DNA of 64,000 nt from Akkermansia muciniphila (GCF_018709685.1 NZ_JABDHQ010000009.1:62001-126000), one strand, 5' to 3'. Numbered from the stretch's first letter, positions 1 through 10,017 are shown. Notes: generated from the sequence alone by a model not told the origin. Numbers and translations: made by a program.

Positions 1-156
1 CAGCGGGTCATGCAGATGCTGGGGGCCTACGCCAACATCGGCCACAACCAGGGGAAAACCTGGTACCTCGCCCAGATTCCCGCCGGGCTGGAACACCTCC
101 GGAGGCTTCTGCCCGGCTCCACGCTTGCAGAACCGCTGGCGGCCATGTTAGCATGA
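1..156 (+). CDS. C-terminal end of an unidentified protein (partial)
   Basis: Frame 1 is open from the first base to a TGA at 154-156 and encodes the last 51 residues of a protein that begins outside the window. The piece is Leu/Ala rich and contains no motif I recognise. It lies 19 bases before the next gene on the same strand, so it may belong to the same transcript. The function cannot be judged from this fragment. Confidence 0.6.
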   Translation, partial: QRVMQMLGAYANIGHNQGKTWYLAQIPAGLEHLRRLLPGSTLAEPLAAMLA

Positions 157-175
157 TTTCTCATTTCGTACCCTG

Positions 176-1630
176 ATGACGCTGACTCCCAGATTCCTGC
201 TTGTTCTGTCCCTGTTCCAGATATCCCTGGGCCTGGGCTGGATTCTGGGATACGTGTTTCTCCCCCCCACCGTTTTTTGTTATGAATGGGCGGCGGAACG
301 TTCCCTGGCCGGAGAGTACCGGCATGTGCATCCGGAAGGGCTGAATGCGGAAGACAGCATCGTCCTCCAGCCTTACGATTATTTCAACAACGGGCAGACG
401 GCCCAGCTTCCCGTGGTTTCCCTTCACCGGGAATCCTCCCTGAACAGCTTTGCCACGTATCCGCCCAACCCCATGGATTACACGGTGCTGTTCCGCCACC
501 TGTACGAGCAGGGGGCCAAGAATGTTTACGTGATGGCCCCCCTGGCCTGGGACGAGGAGCCGGACAGCATCGTGAAAGCCGCCGTGGGGTATGAGCTGGA
601 CCGCTTTCCCCACAAGGCCCTGGGGCGGCAGATGAGCGAGTCCTCCCGCCACGCGCCGCTGCCGCCGGACTGGAAGAAGCTGGCCGTTCCCGCCGCCAAC
701 ATCGTCGGGAAGGCGGACCGCTTTCCGCGTGCGGACAGACTGGTGGGAGAATCCCCCCAACTGGTGACGGCAGCACGCACCCTGGGCACCATTGTGGAAA
801 ATAATGACCTGTTTTCCCCTGCCCCGGAAGACCGGGTGTCTCCCCCTCTTTTTGTCCGCTGGGGCGGGGACATCATCCCCACCCTGCCGCTGGTCGCCGC
901 CCTAAATGCGCTGGACCTGAAGCCCGGCGACGTGAAAATCATCCCGGGAGAAACCCTTTTCCTGGGCAATAAGCGTTCCATCCCATTGGACGAATACGGC
1001 CGCATTCCGCTGGCGGAGCACAGCAGCCCCACCATGCTGGACACGAAGGAGGTGATCGTTCCCGTCATGTCCGGCCTGCGCCCGCCGGATACCACCGCCG
1101 TCAGAAAACTGCTTTCCTCCGCGGACGCGGTCATCGTTTCCGAACCCTCCGCCCTTTCCGGGACTCCGGACGCGCAGGCCCTCCTGTCCGCCCAGACCAT
1201 CCGCAGCATCATGGGCTCCCTGGCTCCGGCCCCTCCCGTCCTGATTCCGGCGGCTCCGGCCTGGGTGCAGTGGGTCATCGTGCTGGATGTCCTGCTCCTG
1301 GCCGTATGGGCCCTGCGTTTCCAGCGCCGCGGCCGCTTCATCATCTGGGGTCTCTGCATGCTGGCGGCTCCGGTTATCGCGTGGTACCTGTTCTCCGTGC
1401 ATGATACCTGGTTCCCCGTCATGACGCCCGTCACGGGGGTGCTGTGCGTAGCCTTGGCGGGGTGCCTGTTTCCGTGGCTCGCGCCTCCCTCCGGGAGTGC
1501 GGATGAAGAGGAGGAGGAAGACGGCGGAACGCCCCCCGCGGACGGCAGCGGAGCGGGCCACGTTCTCCCTCCGGACAACCTGTACCAGGAACCCAACGAG
1601 GTGCCTATCCCCCATCATTCCAAAAGATAA
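176..1630 (+). CDS. CHASE2-like membrane sensor protein without a visible effector domain
   Basis: This 484-residue protein has an N-terminal hydrophobic segment (about residues 6-30), a long extracytoplasmic region (about 35-355), two C-terminal membrane segments (about 362-385 and 392-435) and an acidic, Pro/Gly-rich tail containing a run of five Glu. The region around residues 225-250 (FVRWGGDIIPTLPLVAALNA) and the TM-sensor-TM-TM order resemble CHASE2 extracellular sensor proteins. Known CHASE2 proteins normally continue into a cyclase or kinase domain, and none is present here. The CHASE2 call is inference from fold-like features. The gene starts 19 bases after the preceding stop and ends 10 bases before the phosphatase gene, which points to an operon. 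Confidence 0.55.
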   Translation: MTLTPRFLLVLSLFQISLGLGWILGYVFLPPTVFCYEWAAERSLAGEYRHVHPEGLNAEDSIVLQPYDYFNNGQTAQLPVVSLHRESSLNSFATYPPNPMDYTVLFRHLYEQGAKNVYVMAPLAWDEEPDSIVKAAVGYELDRFPHKALGRQMSESSRHAPLPPDWKKLAVPAANIVGKADRFPRADRLVGESPQLVTAARTLGTIVENNDLFSPAPEDRVSPPLFVRWGGDIIPTLPLVAALNALDLKPGDVKIIPGETLFLGNKRSIPLDEYGRIPLAEHSSPTMLDTKEVIVPVMSGLRPPDTTAVRKLLSSADAVIVSEPSALSGTPDAQALLSAQTIRSIMGSLAPAPPVLIPAAPAWVQWVIVLDVLLLAVWALRFQRRGRFIIWGLCMLAAPVIAWYLFSVHDTWFPVMTPVTGVLCVALAGCLFPWLAPPSGSADEEEEEDGGTPPADGSGAGHVLPPDNLYQEPNEVPIPHHSKR

Positions 1631-1640
1631 CATCCCTCTC

Positions 1641-2096
1641 ATGACACAGCGCAAACACATCCTTTTCATCTGCACCGGCAACACGTGCCGCAGCCCCATG
1701 GCGGAAGGCCTTTTCCGCAAGCTCTCCGCCGGCCACCCGGAATGGAAGGCCGGTTCCGCAGGAACCTCCGCATGGCACGGGCAGGAGGCCAGCCCGGAAA
1801 CGCTCCACGTGCTGGAGGCGCACGGCGTCAACCTGTCCTGCCATGAAAGCCGCCCCGTCACACATGAACTGATGGAGAACGCCACAGCCGTTTATGCCAT
1901 GACGGAGAGCCACCTGGCCGCGCTGCTTGCCAATTTTCCCGAGCATGCGGATAAAATCAGGCTGGTCACCTGCTATACGGACAACCGCAGCATCGCAGAC
2001 CCGATCGGCTGCGGACAGGCCGCCTACAACAGCGTGGCGCGGCAGTTGACAGCCGCCATCCAGGCCATCATTGCCCGGATGGAGCAGGAAGCCTGA
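1641..2096 (+). CDS. Low-molecular-weight phosphatase, YwlE-like (protein arginine/tyrosine phosphatase)
   Basis: The 151-residue cytoplasmic protein starts at ATG 1641, just after the preceding stop. The open frame extends further upstream, but that part is out of frame with and overlaps the previous gene. The catalytic P-loop CTGNTCRS follows the first beta strand (about residues 11-18), giving the nucleophilic Cys and the phosphate-binding Arg. The general-acid loop is IADPIG near residue 118. A Thr inside the P-loop is the feature linked to phosphoarginine preference in Bacillus YwlE, so either phosphoarginine or phosphotyrosine could be the substrate. The family usually has about 150 residues, so this is full length. 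Confidence 0.85.
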   Translation: MTQRKHILFICTGNTCRSPMAEGLFRKLSAGHPEWKAGSAGTSAWHGQEASPETLHVLEAHGVNLSCHESRPVTHELMENATAVYAMTESHLAALLANFPEHADKIRLVTCYTDNRSIADPIGCGQAAYNSVARQLTAAIQAIIARMEQEA

Positions 2097-2120
2097 CCAT
2101 CCTTTCCCCTTTTTTCCGCC

Positions 2121-2591
2121 GTGTCCGCCCCTTCCATACGCATTGACCTGTCCCGGCAGGAGCTGGCGCTGGAAGCATCCGGAAAAGTGCTGTTCCGGTG
2201 CCCCGTTTCCAGCGGAAAAGCGGGAACGGGGTTTGAAGAGGGCACCGGAAAAACGCCCACGGGCCGTTTCCGGATCTGCCGGAAAATAGGAGACGGGGAA
2301 CCGGAGGATACCATTTTCCTCTCACGCCTTCCGGCCGGCCGCTACCCCGGCGCCATTCCGGAGGGCCTGGACGAACATTCGGACCTCATCCTGTCGCGCA
2401 TCCTGTGGCTGGACGGCCTGGAGCCGGAAAACGCCAATACGCGGGAACGCTACATCTACATCCACGGCACCAACCATCCGGAACTCCTGGGAACGCCGGA
2501 ATCCCACGGCTGCATCCGCCTTTCCCCCGCGGACATGCTGGCCCTTTTTGGCCTAGTGGAAGAGGGAACCGCCGTGTTCATCCTGCTCTAA
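2121..2591 (+). CDS. L,D-transpeptidase (YkuD domain), short cytoplasmic-type
   Basis: The 156-residue protein starts at a GTG codon (2121). It consists almost entirely of a YkuD catalytic domain. The signature is HGTNHP (about residues 115-120) followed by SHGCIRLS (about 132-139), which supplies the catalytic His and Cys. Family members form 3-3 (meso-DAP to meso-DAP) peptidoglycan cross-links or attach lipoproteins. No signal peptide is visible, which is unusual for an enzyme expected to act in the periplasm. An alternative upstream start was not found, because the preceding bases run into the phosphatase stop only 24 bases away. Confidence 0.85.
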   Translation: MSAPSIRIDLSRQELALEASGKVLFRCPVSSGKAGTGFEEGTGKTPTGRFRICRKIGDGEPEDTIFLSRLPAGRYPGAIPEGLDEHSDLILSRILWLDGLEPENANTRERYIYIHGTNHPELLGTPESHGCIRLSPADMLALFGLVEEGTAVFILL

Positions 2592-2598
2592 ACCATTC

Positions 2599-2621
2599 TT
2601 TTTTAGAGATAATCTAAAAAA
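2599..2621. terminator. AT-only inverted repeat after the L,D-transpeptidase gene
   Basis: Nine-base arms TTTTTTAGA (2599-2607) and TCTAAAAAA (2613-2621) are separated by five bases, eight bases after the stop at 2591. A run of T lies on one side of each strand, so it could act as a weak bidirectional terminator. It could equally be an operator for the cydA promoter just downstream. Confidence 0.4.
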
Positions 2622-2645
2622 GTTATTGGGCAAAACGGAAAATAA

Positions 2646-2675
2646 TTGAACAAAGGAGCGTTTGGGATGTATAAA
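2646..2675 (+). promoter_or_regulatory. Sigma-70-type promoter of cydAB
   Basis: TTGAAC at 2646-2651 and TATAAA at 2670-2675 are separated by 18 bases. The ATG at 2678 lies only two bases after the -10 box and cannot be a start on this transcript, which supports the cydA start at 2744 and gives a leader of about 60 bases. Confidence 0.65.
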
Positions 2676-2743
2676 TCATGAAGGTACCGGAATTTGGCTG
2701 CCGGCATCTTGTTCCATTAAAAACCACTCATCCCCAATCAATC

Positions 2744-4123
2744 ATGGACGATCCGGTCTTATTATCCCGTATTCAATTCGCTCTCACCATCATGTTCCAC
2801 TACATCTTTCCGCCGATGACCATCGGCCTGGGGGTGGTTCTGGTAGCTTTGGAAGGCCTCTGGCTGAAAACGAAGAACGAGCTTTACCACAAGCAGGCCA
2901 AGTTCTGGACCAAGATTTTCGGCATCATCTTCGCCTTGGGCGTCGCCTCCGGCATTGTGATGGAATTCCAGTTCGGCACCAACTGGGCGGATTATTCCCG
3001 CTGCGTGGGCGATATTTTCGGCAGCCCCCTCGCGGCGGAAGGCATTTTCGCCTTCTTCCTGGAATCCGGCTTCCTGGCCATCCTGCTCTTCGGCTGGGAC
3101 AAGGTGGGGCCCAAAATGCACTTCTTCTCCTCCTGCATGGTCGCCCTGGGCGCCCATTTCAGCGCCATCTGGATCATCGTGGCCAATTCCTGGATGCAGA
3201 CTCCCGCCGGGTATAAGCTGGTGGAGGTGAACGGAAAAATCCAGGCCCACATCACCAGCTTCTATGACGTGGTCTTCAACCCCTCCACCGTGGACCGCCT
3301 GACGCACGCGCTGGCCGGATGCTGGCTGGCGGGGGCCACGCTCGTCCTCAGTGTTTCCGCCTGGTACATCCTGAAAAAACGCTTTACCGGAGGGGCTGAA
3401 AAGAGCTTCAAGGTGGCCCTGGTCATCGGCCTCATCGGCGTGGTGGGCATGGGCATCACGGGAGACTCCAGCGGTAGGGAAGTCGCCATCCACCAGCCCG
3501 CCAAATTCGCCGCCATGGAAGGCGTGATGGAAACGGGCGCTCCCCTGCCCCTCCACCTCGTCGGCTGGATGAACCCGTCCACCCATGAAGTCACGGGCAT
3601 CTCCATCCCGTACCTGCTGACCTTCCTGACCCATCACGACCTGGATACGCCCATTACGGGCATGAACGACATTCCGCAGGACGAACGTCCGCCCATCCTG
3701 CCCGTCTTTTACTCCTTCCACATCATGATCCTGATCGGCTGCGCGCTGGCTGCGCTGTTCCTGGTGGGGATATGGGGCTGGAAAAAGGGCTGGCTTTTCC
3801 AGAAGCGCTGGCTTCTCTGGTGCTTCGTCTTCTCCGTGCTGGGGCCCCAGATCGCCAACCAGGTGGGCTGGGCCGTGGCTGAAATGGGCCGCCAGCCGTG
3901 GATTGTGTACGGCATCCTGAGGACGGAACATGCCGTCTCCCCCACCCTTACTCCGGCGGAAGCCCTTTCCTCCCTCGGCATGTTCGGCGTGATTTACACC
4001 CTGCTGCTGGCCCTCTTCCTCTATCAGATCACCCATAAAATCCACAAGGGCCCGGACCAGGAAGCGGAAGAAGACGACGGAACCGGGGAAGGCAAGCTCC
4101 AGGTTCCCTTCATTAAAGACTAA
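2744..4123 (+). CDS. cydA: Cytochrome bd quinol oxidase subunit I
   Basis: This is the 459-residue haem-carrying subunit of the inner-membrane bd oxidase, which oxidises quinol and reduces O2 to water at very low oxygen. The start at 2744 puts the first haem ligand exactly at His19 (context [13 protein letters not shown]), as in E. coli. A start at 2678 would leave the extra N-terminus overlapping the promoter. Other marks are His in DRLTHALAG near residue 185, the GRQPW segment preceded by the Met ligand (AEMGRQPW), and about nine membrane segments. The quinol-binding loop is of the short type. cydB follows after 20 bases, so the two are co-transcribed. The oxidase fits an anaerobe that tolerates traces of O2 at the mucosal surface. 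Confidence 0.97.
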   Translation: MDDPVLLSRIQFALTIMFHYIFPPMTIGLGVVLVALEGLWLKTKNELYHKQAKFWTKIFGIIFALGVASGIVMEFQFGTNWADYSRCVGDIFGSPLAAEGIFAFFLESGFLAILLFGWDKVGPKMHFFSSCMVALGAHFSAIWIIVANSWMQTPAGYKLVEVNGKIQAHITSFYDVVFNPSTVDRLTHALAGCWLAGATLVLSVSAWYILKKRFTGGAEKSFKVALVIGLIGVVGMGITGDSSGREVAIHQPAKFAAMEGVMETGAPLPLHLVGWMNPSTHEVTGISIPYLLTFLTHHDLDTPITGMNDIPQDERPPILPVFYSFHIMILIGCALAALFLVGIWGWKKGWLFQKRWLLWCFVFSVLGPQIANQVGWAVAEMGRQPWIVYGILRTEHAVSPTLTPAEALSSLGMFGVIYTLLLALFLYQITHKIHKGPDQEAEEDDGTGEGKLQVPFIKD

Positions 4124-4143
4124 TCCCCCACCCCGTTAAAACC

Positions 4144-5181
4144 ATGTTGGACAATCTCACTCTCACAGACCTGCAAATCATCTGGTTCATCCTCGTCGGC
4201 GTGCTCTTTTCCGGCTACGCCATCCTGGACGGCTTTGACCTGGGAACAGGAACCCTTCAGCTTTTCATCAAGGGAGATGAAAACAGAAGGCTCACGCTGA
4301 ACGCCGTCGGCCCCGTATGGGACGGCAATGAAGTCTGGCTCATCACGGGCGGGGGCGCCCTCTTCGCCGCCTTCCCGTACGTGTACGCCTCCGTTTTCTC
4401 CGGGTTTTACCTGGCCTTCATGCTTCTGCTGCTGACCCTGATCTTCCGGGCCGTCTCCATTGAATTCCGGAGCAAGCAGCCCATGAGGTGGTGGCGCAGG
4501 GGGTGGGACACCACCTTCTCCATCAGCAGCCTCCTGGCCGCACTCCTCATCGGCGTAGCCATGGGGAACGTGACCAAGGGCATCCCGCTGGACGACCAGG
4601 GCAATTTTACGGGAACCTTCCTCAGCCTGCTGAACCCCTATGCCGTTCTCCTGGGACTGACGACGGTGGCCCTGTTCGCCATGCACGGCGGCATTTTCCT
4701 GCTGATGAAAACGCAGGGGAATCTTCAGGGTCAGATTAAAAAACTGCTCAAGCCCTGGATCATCATCTTCACGATTCTGATCATTCTTCACGGAGCGGCC
4801 ACCCTGCTGTACGTGCCGCACGTAGCGGCGGCCCTGGAACGCTCCCCCTGGATTTACGGTATCGCGGCCCTGGCGGTCATTTCAATCACGGCCATCTGGA
4901 TCTTCATCCACAGGAACCGTCCGGGCTGGGCCTTCATCGCCTCCTGCTCCACGATGGGCTGCATGATGGCCCTCTTCGGGGCAGCCATGTTCCCCAACCT
5001 GCTGTACTCCATGCCCAATCCGGAGAACTCCCTGACGCTCGTCAACGGCTCCTCCACGCGGGAAAGCCTGGTGGTGATGACGTACATCGCCATCCTGGGC
5101 GTACCGCTCGTGCTGGCCTACTCCGCCGCCATTTACTGGGTCTTCCGCGGGAAGGTCCAGCTTAACGAACACAGCTATTAA
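4144..5181 (+). CDS. cydB: Cytochrome bd quinol oxidase subunit II
   Basis: The 345-residue integral membrane partner of CydA has about eight membrane segments. It carries the typical early segment ILDGFDLGTG and the NAVGPVWDGNEVWLITGGGALFAAFP region that identifies the family. Its start is 20 bases after the cydA stop, with no Shine-Dalgarno sequence (upstream bases are C/A rich). No cydX-like small ORF or cydDC assembly transporter is seen next to the pair. Confidence 0.97.
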   Translation: MLDNLTLTDLQIIWFILVGVLFSGYAILDGFDLGTGTLQLFIKGDENRRLTLNAVGPVWDGNEVWLITGGGALFAAFPYVYASVFSGFYLAFMLLLLTLIFRAVSIEFRSKQPMRWWRRGWDTTFSISSLLAALLIGVAMGNVTKGIPLDDQGNFTGTFLSLLNPYAVLLGLTTVALFAMHGGIFLLMKTQGNLQGQIKKLLKPWIIIFTILIILHGAATLLYVPHVAAALERSPWIYGIAALAVISITAIWIFIHRNRPGWAFIASCSTMGCMMALFGAAMFPNLLYSMPNPENSLTLVNGSSTRESLVVMTYIAILGVPLVLAYSAAIYWVFRGKVQLNEHSY

Positions 5182-5244
5182 TGCCCTGCGGGCAGAGAAT
5201 AGCGGCCAGTGAACAGATAACAGTTTTAAATCCCGCCCTTCTGC

Positions 5245-8010
5245 ATGAACGCCTCCATCTTTTCCAGACTCGCGCCTGAAGAAATCACGGCGCTCCATGA
5301 AGCATGGAAGAATGATCCCCTGTCCGTAGATCCCCTGTGGGCAGCCTGGTTTGAGGGGTATGAACTGGGCAGTGGCGGCGCTCCGCAGGAACACGGAGGC
5401 GCAGGAAGCGGCACGGACGCCTCCCCCTACACCGTGCCGCCGGAAAGCGCGGAATGCCGCGGGCGCGTCAACCAGCTCATCCGCGCGTACCGGGTCATGG
5501 GGCACCAGTGCTCCCACTTCAACCCCCTGGCCTCCCCGGACAAGGCATGCACCCCCGTCAACCTGGAGGAAATGGGATTCCGGGAGGAGGACATGGACCA
5601 GCCCGCCAACATCGGCACGTTCATGGACGGCCGGACCTTCACCCTGCGTGAAATCATCAGCCACCTGCAAAAGACCTACTGCGGAGCCATCGGGTTTGAA
5701 TACCACCACATCGACAATCTGGAAATCCGCTCCTGGATTGAAGAAAAGATCAAGCTCCGGGCGAACGGCGTGGATTACGGTCCGGAAGTCAGGCGGGACG
5801 CCTTCTTCCACCTCTGCAAGGCGGAACTGTTTGAGGAATTCCTTGGGAAGCGTTTCATCGGGGAAAAACGCTTCTCCCTGGAAGGAGGGGAAGGCGCCAT
5901 CGTCCTGCTGGACGCGCTCGTCAAGCGGTGCCCCGCCGCCGGCGTCTCCCACATTGAAATGGGCATGGCCCACCGCGGGAGGCTGAACGTGCTGGCCAAC
6001 ATCCTCCACAAGCCGCTGAAAACCATCTTTCACGAATTCACGCCGGACTACCTGCCGGAATCACCCATCGGCAGGAGCGACGTAAAGTACCACCTGGGCT
6101 ACGCCACCAGGCGCCACGTGGACGGGCGGGAACTCCACGTGCGCCTCTCCTCCAATCCCAGCCACCTGGAAGCCGTCTATCCCGTGGTGGAAGGCCGGGC
6201 CAGAGCCATGCAGCACAATCTGGAAGACACGGAGCGCAAGCATGTGCTGCCGCTGGTCCTGCATGGAGACGCCGCTTTTGCGGGACAGGGGCTCGTCGCG
6301 GAAGTGCTGAACCTCTCCCTGCTGAAAGGCTACCGGACGGGGGGCACCGTGCACCTCATCATCAATAACCAGATCGGCTTCACGACCGGCCCGGACGAGG
6401 CCCGCTCTTCCCGCTACGCCACGGACGTGGCGCAGATGCTCCAGTCCCCCATCCTCCATATCAACGGGGAAAGCCCGGAGGACCTGATCTGGGCGGCGGA
6501 ATTCGCCCTCCAGTTCCGCCAGCAGTTCGGGCGGGACATCATTCTGGACATGTACTGCTACCGCCGCCTGGGACACAATGAAACGGACCAGGCCGCCTTT
6601 ACCGCGCCCATGCAGACCAAACGGATTGAAGCGCGCCCCACCGCCGCCGCCCTGTACGGAAAGGAACTCAGGGAGCGCGGAGAACTGACGGAACAGCAGG
6701 AGCATGACATCCGGGAACACATCTGGAACGGGATGGAACAGGCCTTGCAGCAGATGAAGGAAAACCCGGCGGACTACATCCTTCCCGCCACCTCGCAGGA
6801 TGCGGATGAAACGCCCATCCCGCGCACCAGCGTGCGCACGGGAATCAGCCCCGAACTGTTCCAAAACGTCGGAAACATCCTGACGGAACTGCCGGACGGC
6901 TTCACGCCGCATCCCACGCTGGAAAAACGCTTCCTCTCACGCCGCCGGGAGGCCTTCCGCGAAGGCGGCCTGCTGGACTGGGGCATGGCGGAAGCCCTGG
7001 CCTGGGGCAGCCTGCTTACGGAAGACCACCCTATCCGCCTGTCCGGCCAGGACTGCCAGCGCGGTACCTTCTCCCACAGGCACGCCGTCCTGCACGACTT
7101 TAACGACGGCTCCCTGTACACGCCCCTGGAAAAACTGAACCACGGCACCACCACATTCCGCATTTACAACTCCTCCCTGTCGGAAGCCTCCGTCCTGGGC
7201 TTTGAATACGGCTACGCGCTGGACAGCCCGGACGCGCTGGTGATGTGGGAAGCCCAGTTCGGGGACTTCGCCAACGGGGCGCAGGTCATCGTGGACCAGT
7301 TCATTGCAGCCGCGGAGGCCAAATGGCACCAGAAGAACCGCATCGTGCTGCTGCTTCCCCACGGCTATGAGGGGGCGGGCTCAGAACATTCCAGCGCCCG
7401 GATGGAGCGGTATCTCCAGCTCTGTGCGGATGACAACATGCAGGTCATCAACCCCACCACCCCGGCGCAGTATTTCCATGCCCTGCGCCGCCAGGTGCAC
7501 CAGAACGTGCACAAGCCGCTGGTCGTCTTCACGCCCAAAAGCCTGCTCTCCCGTGCGGAGGCCGTCTCCCCCCACCGGGAATTCCTGGCGCCGTCCCGCT
7601 TCCATGAAGTGCTTCCGGACCCGGACGCTCCCGCGCCGGATCAGGTGACGCGCGCCATTTTCTGCACCGGGAAAGTTTATTATGACCTGGCCGCCTACCG
7701 GAAGGAGCGGAACATTTCAGATACCGTCATCATCCGGCTGGAACAAATCTACCCGCTGGCCCAGGAACAGCTTACCTACCTGCTGGCCCCCTACCAGAAG
7801 GTGCGCGACTTCGTCTGGTGCCAGGAAGAACCTTCCAACATGGGAGCCTGGGGCCACCTGCGGAACAGGCTGGGGCGGCTCTTCGCCACCTCCTTCCGCT
7901 ATGCAGGCCGCCCGCCCATGGCCTGTCCCGCGGAGGGAGCCAAGGCCCTGCATGCCGCCGCGCAAAAAAGACTCATCGCCACCGCCTTCGGGCCGCGGGC
8001 GCAATCCTGA
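5245..8010 (+). CDS. sucA: 2-oxoglutarate dehydrogenase E1 component
   Basis: This 921-residue thiamine-diphosphate enzyme decarboxylates 2-oxoglutarate and reductively succinylates the E2 lipoyl group. It has the N-terminal segment that docks the complex (about residues 1-45, [17 protein letters not shown]), an E1 core with [11 protein letters not shown] (about 237-247) and the ThDP/Mg site through [10 protein letters not shown] (about 376) and [21 protein letters not shown] (about 430-452). The transketolase-like pyrimidine-binding half is at about 580-780, and a C-terminal E1o domain completes the protein. Length is normal for the family (about 930). sucB follows 14 bases later; lpdA, the E3 partner, lies nearby on the opposite strand. 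Confidence 0.96.
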   Translation: MNASIFSRLAPEEITALHEAWKNDPLSVDPLWAAWFEGYELGSGGAPQEHGGAGSGTDASPYTVPPESAECRGRVNQLIRAYRVMGHQCSHFNPLASPDKACTPVNLEEMGFREEDMDQPANIGTFMDGRTFTLREIISHLQKTYCGAIGFEYHHIDNLEIRSWIEEKIKLRANGVDYGPEVRRDAFFHLCKAELFEEFLGKRFIGEKRFSLEGGEGAIVLLDALVKRCPAAGVSHIEMGMAHRGRLNVLANILHKPLKTIFHEFTPDYLPESPIGRSDVKYHLGYATRRHVDGRELHVRLSSNPSHLEAVYPVVEGRARAMQHNLEDTERKHVLPLVLHGDAAFAGQGLVAEVLNLSLLKGYRTGGTVHLIINNQIGFTTGPDEARSSRYATDVAQMLQSPILHINGESPEDLIWAAEFALQFRQQFGRDIILDMYCYRRLGHNETDQAAFTAPMQTKRIEARPTAAALYGKELRERGELTEQQEHDIREHIWNGMEQALQQMKENPADYILPATSQDADETPIPRTSVRTGISPELFQNVGNILTELPDGFTPHPTLEKRFLSRRREAFREGGLLDWGMAEALAWGSLLTEDHPIRLSGQDCQRGTFSHRHAVLHDFNDGSLYTPLEKLNHGTTTFRIYNSSLSEASVLGFEYGYALDSPDALVMWEAQFGDFANGAQVIVDQFIAAAEAKWHQKNRIVLLLPHGYEGAGSEHSSARMERYLQLCADDNMQVINPTTPAQYFHALRRQVHQNVHKPLVVFTPKSLLSRAEAVSPHREFLAPSRFHEVLPDPDAPAPDQVTRAIFCTGKVYYDLAAYRKERNISDTVIIRLEQIYPLAQEQLTYLLAPYQKVRDFVWCQEEPSNMGAWGHLRNRLGRLFATSFRYAGRPPMACPAEGAKALHAAAQKRLIATAFGPRAQS

Positions 8011-8024
8011 ACCATCCTTATCCC

Positions 8025-9149
8025 ATGAGCGACATCCTGATCCCCAACTTCGGAGAATCCATCACCACCGCCACCGTGGCCGCGTGGCACAAGAATGCCG
8101 GCGACCCGGTAGCCAAAGGCGACACCCTGGTGACGCTGGAAACGGACAAGGTTTCCACGGACCTGGAAGCGGACGAAAGCGGCGTGCTGGAAATCCTGGT
8201 CCCGGAAGGTGCGGAAGCGCCCATCGGGGCGGCTCTGGGCCGCATCTCTCCAACAGCCGCGGCCCCTGCCGAACCGGAGAAAGAAGCCCCCGCACCGCCG
8301 GAACCGGAGAAAACCGCCGGGCCGGAAGCACGGGAGAAAACCGTTCCCCAGAAGCCCGCCCCCGCAACTGAATCCCCGGAACAAAAGCCGGAAAAGGAAT
8401 CCTCCGCCCCGGAACAGGCTCCCGCCGGGGAGAACAGGGGAGCTGAAAAGAAGGCTTCCCCGCGTTTCATCAGGAAACCCATGAGCCCGCTGCGCCGCAC
8501 CATCGCGGCCCGGCTGGTGGAAGCCCAGCATCAGGCGGCCATCCTTACCACCTTCAACGAGTGCGACATGTCCGCCGTGATGGAGCTGCGCAAGCAATTC
8601 AACGCAAACTACCGGGAACGGTACGGAACCAAGCTGGGCTTCATGAGCTTCTTCATCAAGGCTGTGGTCAAGGCCCTCCAGGAAGTCCCCCAGGTCAATG
8701 CCAGAATTGACGGCACGGACATCGTGGAAAACCTGTACTACGATATTTCCGTGGCCATCGGCACGGACAAGGGCCTCGTGGTCCCCGTGCTGCGGGACTG
8801 CGACCGGAAAACGCTTCCGGAGCTGGAACTGGAGCTCGCCGCCCTGGCGGAAAAAGTGCGCCAGGGAAACCTGTCCATGCAGGACCTGCAAGGAGGCTGC
8901 TTCACCATCTCCAACGGGGGCACGTACGGTTCCCTGCTCTCCACTCCCATCCTGAACCCGCCGCAGAGCGGCATTCTGGGCATGCACGCCATTCAGGAAC
9001 GCCCCGTTGTCCGGGATGGGCAAATCGTCGCCCGGCCCATGATGTACCTGGCCCTTTCCTACGACCACCGCCTGGTGGACGGCAAGCAGGCCGTGCAATT
9101 CCTCATTGCGGTGAAAAACGCCGTGGAGAATCCGGTGTTCGAGCTGTGA
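8025..9149 (+). CDS. sucB: Dihydrolipoyl succinyltransferase (E2), no recognisable subunit-binding domain
   Basis: The 374-residue E2 starts at ATG 8025, where the lipoyl domain begins ([12 protein letters not shown]). The lipoylated Lys is Lys42 in [10 protein letters not shown] Pro/Ala/Glu-rich linker covers about residues 80-145. The acyltransferase domain begins at about 152 ([12 protein letters not shown]) and ends with the active-site SYDHRLVDG near residue 348. E2 proteins normally carry a peripheral subunit-binding domain of about 35 residues between linker and catalytic domain. Here only a short SPRFIR-like stub is present, so binding of E1/E3 must differ or the domain is lost. Forms an operon with sucA. 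Confidence 0.93.
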   Translation: MSDILIPNFGESITTATVAAWHKNAGDPVAKGDTLVTLETDKVSTDLEADESGVLEILVPEGAEAPIGAALGRISPTAAAPAEPEKEAPAPPEPEKTAGPEAREKTVPQKPAPATESPEQKPEKESSAPEQAPAGENRGAEKKASPRFIRKPMSPLRRTIAARLVEAQHQAAILTTFNECDMSAVMELRKQFNANYRERYGTKLGFMSFFIKAVVKALQEVPQVNARIDGTDIVENLYYDISVAIGTDKGLVVPVLRDCDRKTLPELELELAALAEKVRQGNLSMQDLQGGCFTISNGGTYGSLLSTPILNPPQSGILGMHAIQERPVVRDGQIVARPMMYLALSYDHRLVDGKQAVQFLIAVKNAVENPVFEL

Positions 9150-9236
9150 GGACCGGAGAGAAAAAGACTGAATACTAAAGAGGAAAGGCTGAATGTCTTT
9201 CCTGTTTTACAGAGGCTCTTCGGAATCAACATCCCT

Positions 9237-9589
9237 TCATTCCATGGAACGGGAGAACCACTCCTTGCCATAAGCATGGATATGACGCTCCAAATCAGGA
9301 TTAGTGATTCTGTTACGGATAATCAAGTCCACCTCCACAGGCAGGTTCAACTCCGTGAGACGCGCCTGGAGAGTCAAAAGGACGGATAAATCCAGTTCTT
9401 CACCTTCCACAGGGCAAGATCAATGTCAGACGCGGGCTTCCACGTTCCCAGGGCGCGGGAACCGAATAAAACGGCTTTCCTAACCTGCGGAGCCTGTGAA
9501 AGAACTTCCCGGATGCCTGAGCGCACCCTGGCCGTCAGGCCATCGCCCAGTTCCCTTTCTCCGCCGTTATGTTCAGATTTTCCACACAT
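9237..9589 (-). pseudogene. Frameshifted HI0073-like minimal nucleotidyltransferase
   Basis: On the minus strand the first part encodes the nucleotidyltransferase signature GSRALG followed by SDIDLAL (the GSx10DxD fold). It then runs into WKVKNWIYPSF and a stop at 9374. Shifting frame at about 9407-9410 restores a coherent continuation beginning EGEELDLSVLLTLQARLTEL and ending at a TGA at 9237-9239, which matches the usual tail of these proteins. So the gene is intact except for a one-base deletion or two-base insertion. It overlaps the 3' end of the HI0074-like gene. In MNT/HEPN pairs this protein is the antitoxin or AMP-transferring partner. A sequencing error is an alternative explanation. 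Confidence 0.75.
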
Positions 9590-9954
9590 TGGGCCAGCAT
9601 GGGAAAGAACTGCTGCTTAATCAGGGAAACCGCCTCTTCCGCGATGGAATCATCATAAGTATGCACAAACAAGCTGCGGCTTTCCAACGCCTGAAGCCAA
9701 CAATCAATATGACCTATCAAGCCTGCGCCGAACGCCTGCCTGATGGCTTCGCGGGGGCTGTTGACGCTGTAGCCGTCATAAACCAGCTTATCCTTCAGCG
9801 TTTTCCAGCACAGCTCAAACGTAAATTCATAAGTCTGCACCAGTCCGGCCATTTCCAGTTCATTGTATTCCGGCAACGCGCAAGCATGGCGCAACCGGGA
9901 AAAAGCCTTATTCAGGTTTTGAAGCCTTTGTTTCCAGCGCAGGTTATCGTTCAT
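9535..9954 (-). CDS. HI0074-family nucleotidyltransferase substrate-binding protein (HEPN-like)
   Basis: This 139-residue all-helical protein has the family pattern RLQNLNKAFSRL near the start, ELEMAGLVQTYEFTFELCWKTLKD (about residues 52-75) and SPREAIRQAF followed by GLI (about 86-100). These features match the HI0074/NTase_sub_bind group, structurally related to HEPN toxins. It is intact and upstream of the frameshifted nucleotidyltransferase on the same strand, overlapping it by about 55 bases. As a pair they would form a HepT/MntA-like toxin-antitoxin or a nucleotide-transfer complex. Toxicity of this particular subfamily is inference. The pair sits between sucB and lpdA. Confidence 0.8.
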   Translation of the reverse strand: MNDNLRWKQRLQNLNKAFSRLRHACALPEYNELEMAGLVQTYEFTFELCWKTLKDKLVYDGYSVNSPREAIRQAFGAGLIGHIDCWLQALESRSLFVHTYDDSIAEEAVSLIKQQFFPMLAQCVENLNITAEKGNWAMA

Positions 9955-10017
9955 CTTTTTAACGGCACAGGAATGGAGAAAAGAGCCCCGTTCCGGGGCT
10001 CTTCCCTTGAAAGCCGT

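Noticed and set aside
161-1885. Long minus-strand frames opposite the CHASE2-like and phosphatase genes
   Set aside because: They are GC-driven shadow frames with Arg/Ser/Pro/Gly-rich composition and no motifs; the same applies to many long antisense frames over cydA, sucA, sucB, the autotransporter and the GH genes.
2678-2743. Upstream ATG for cydA giving a 481-residue protein
   Set aside because: The ATG lies two bases after a good -10 box and the start at 2744 places the haem ligand at His19 as in known CydA.
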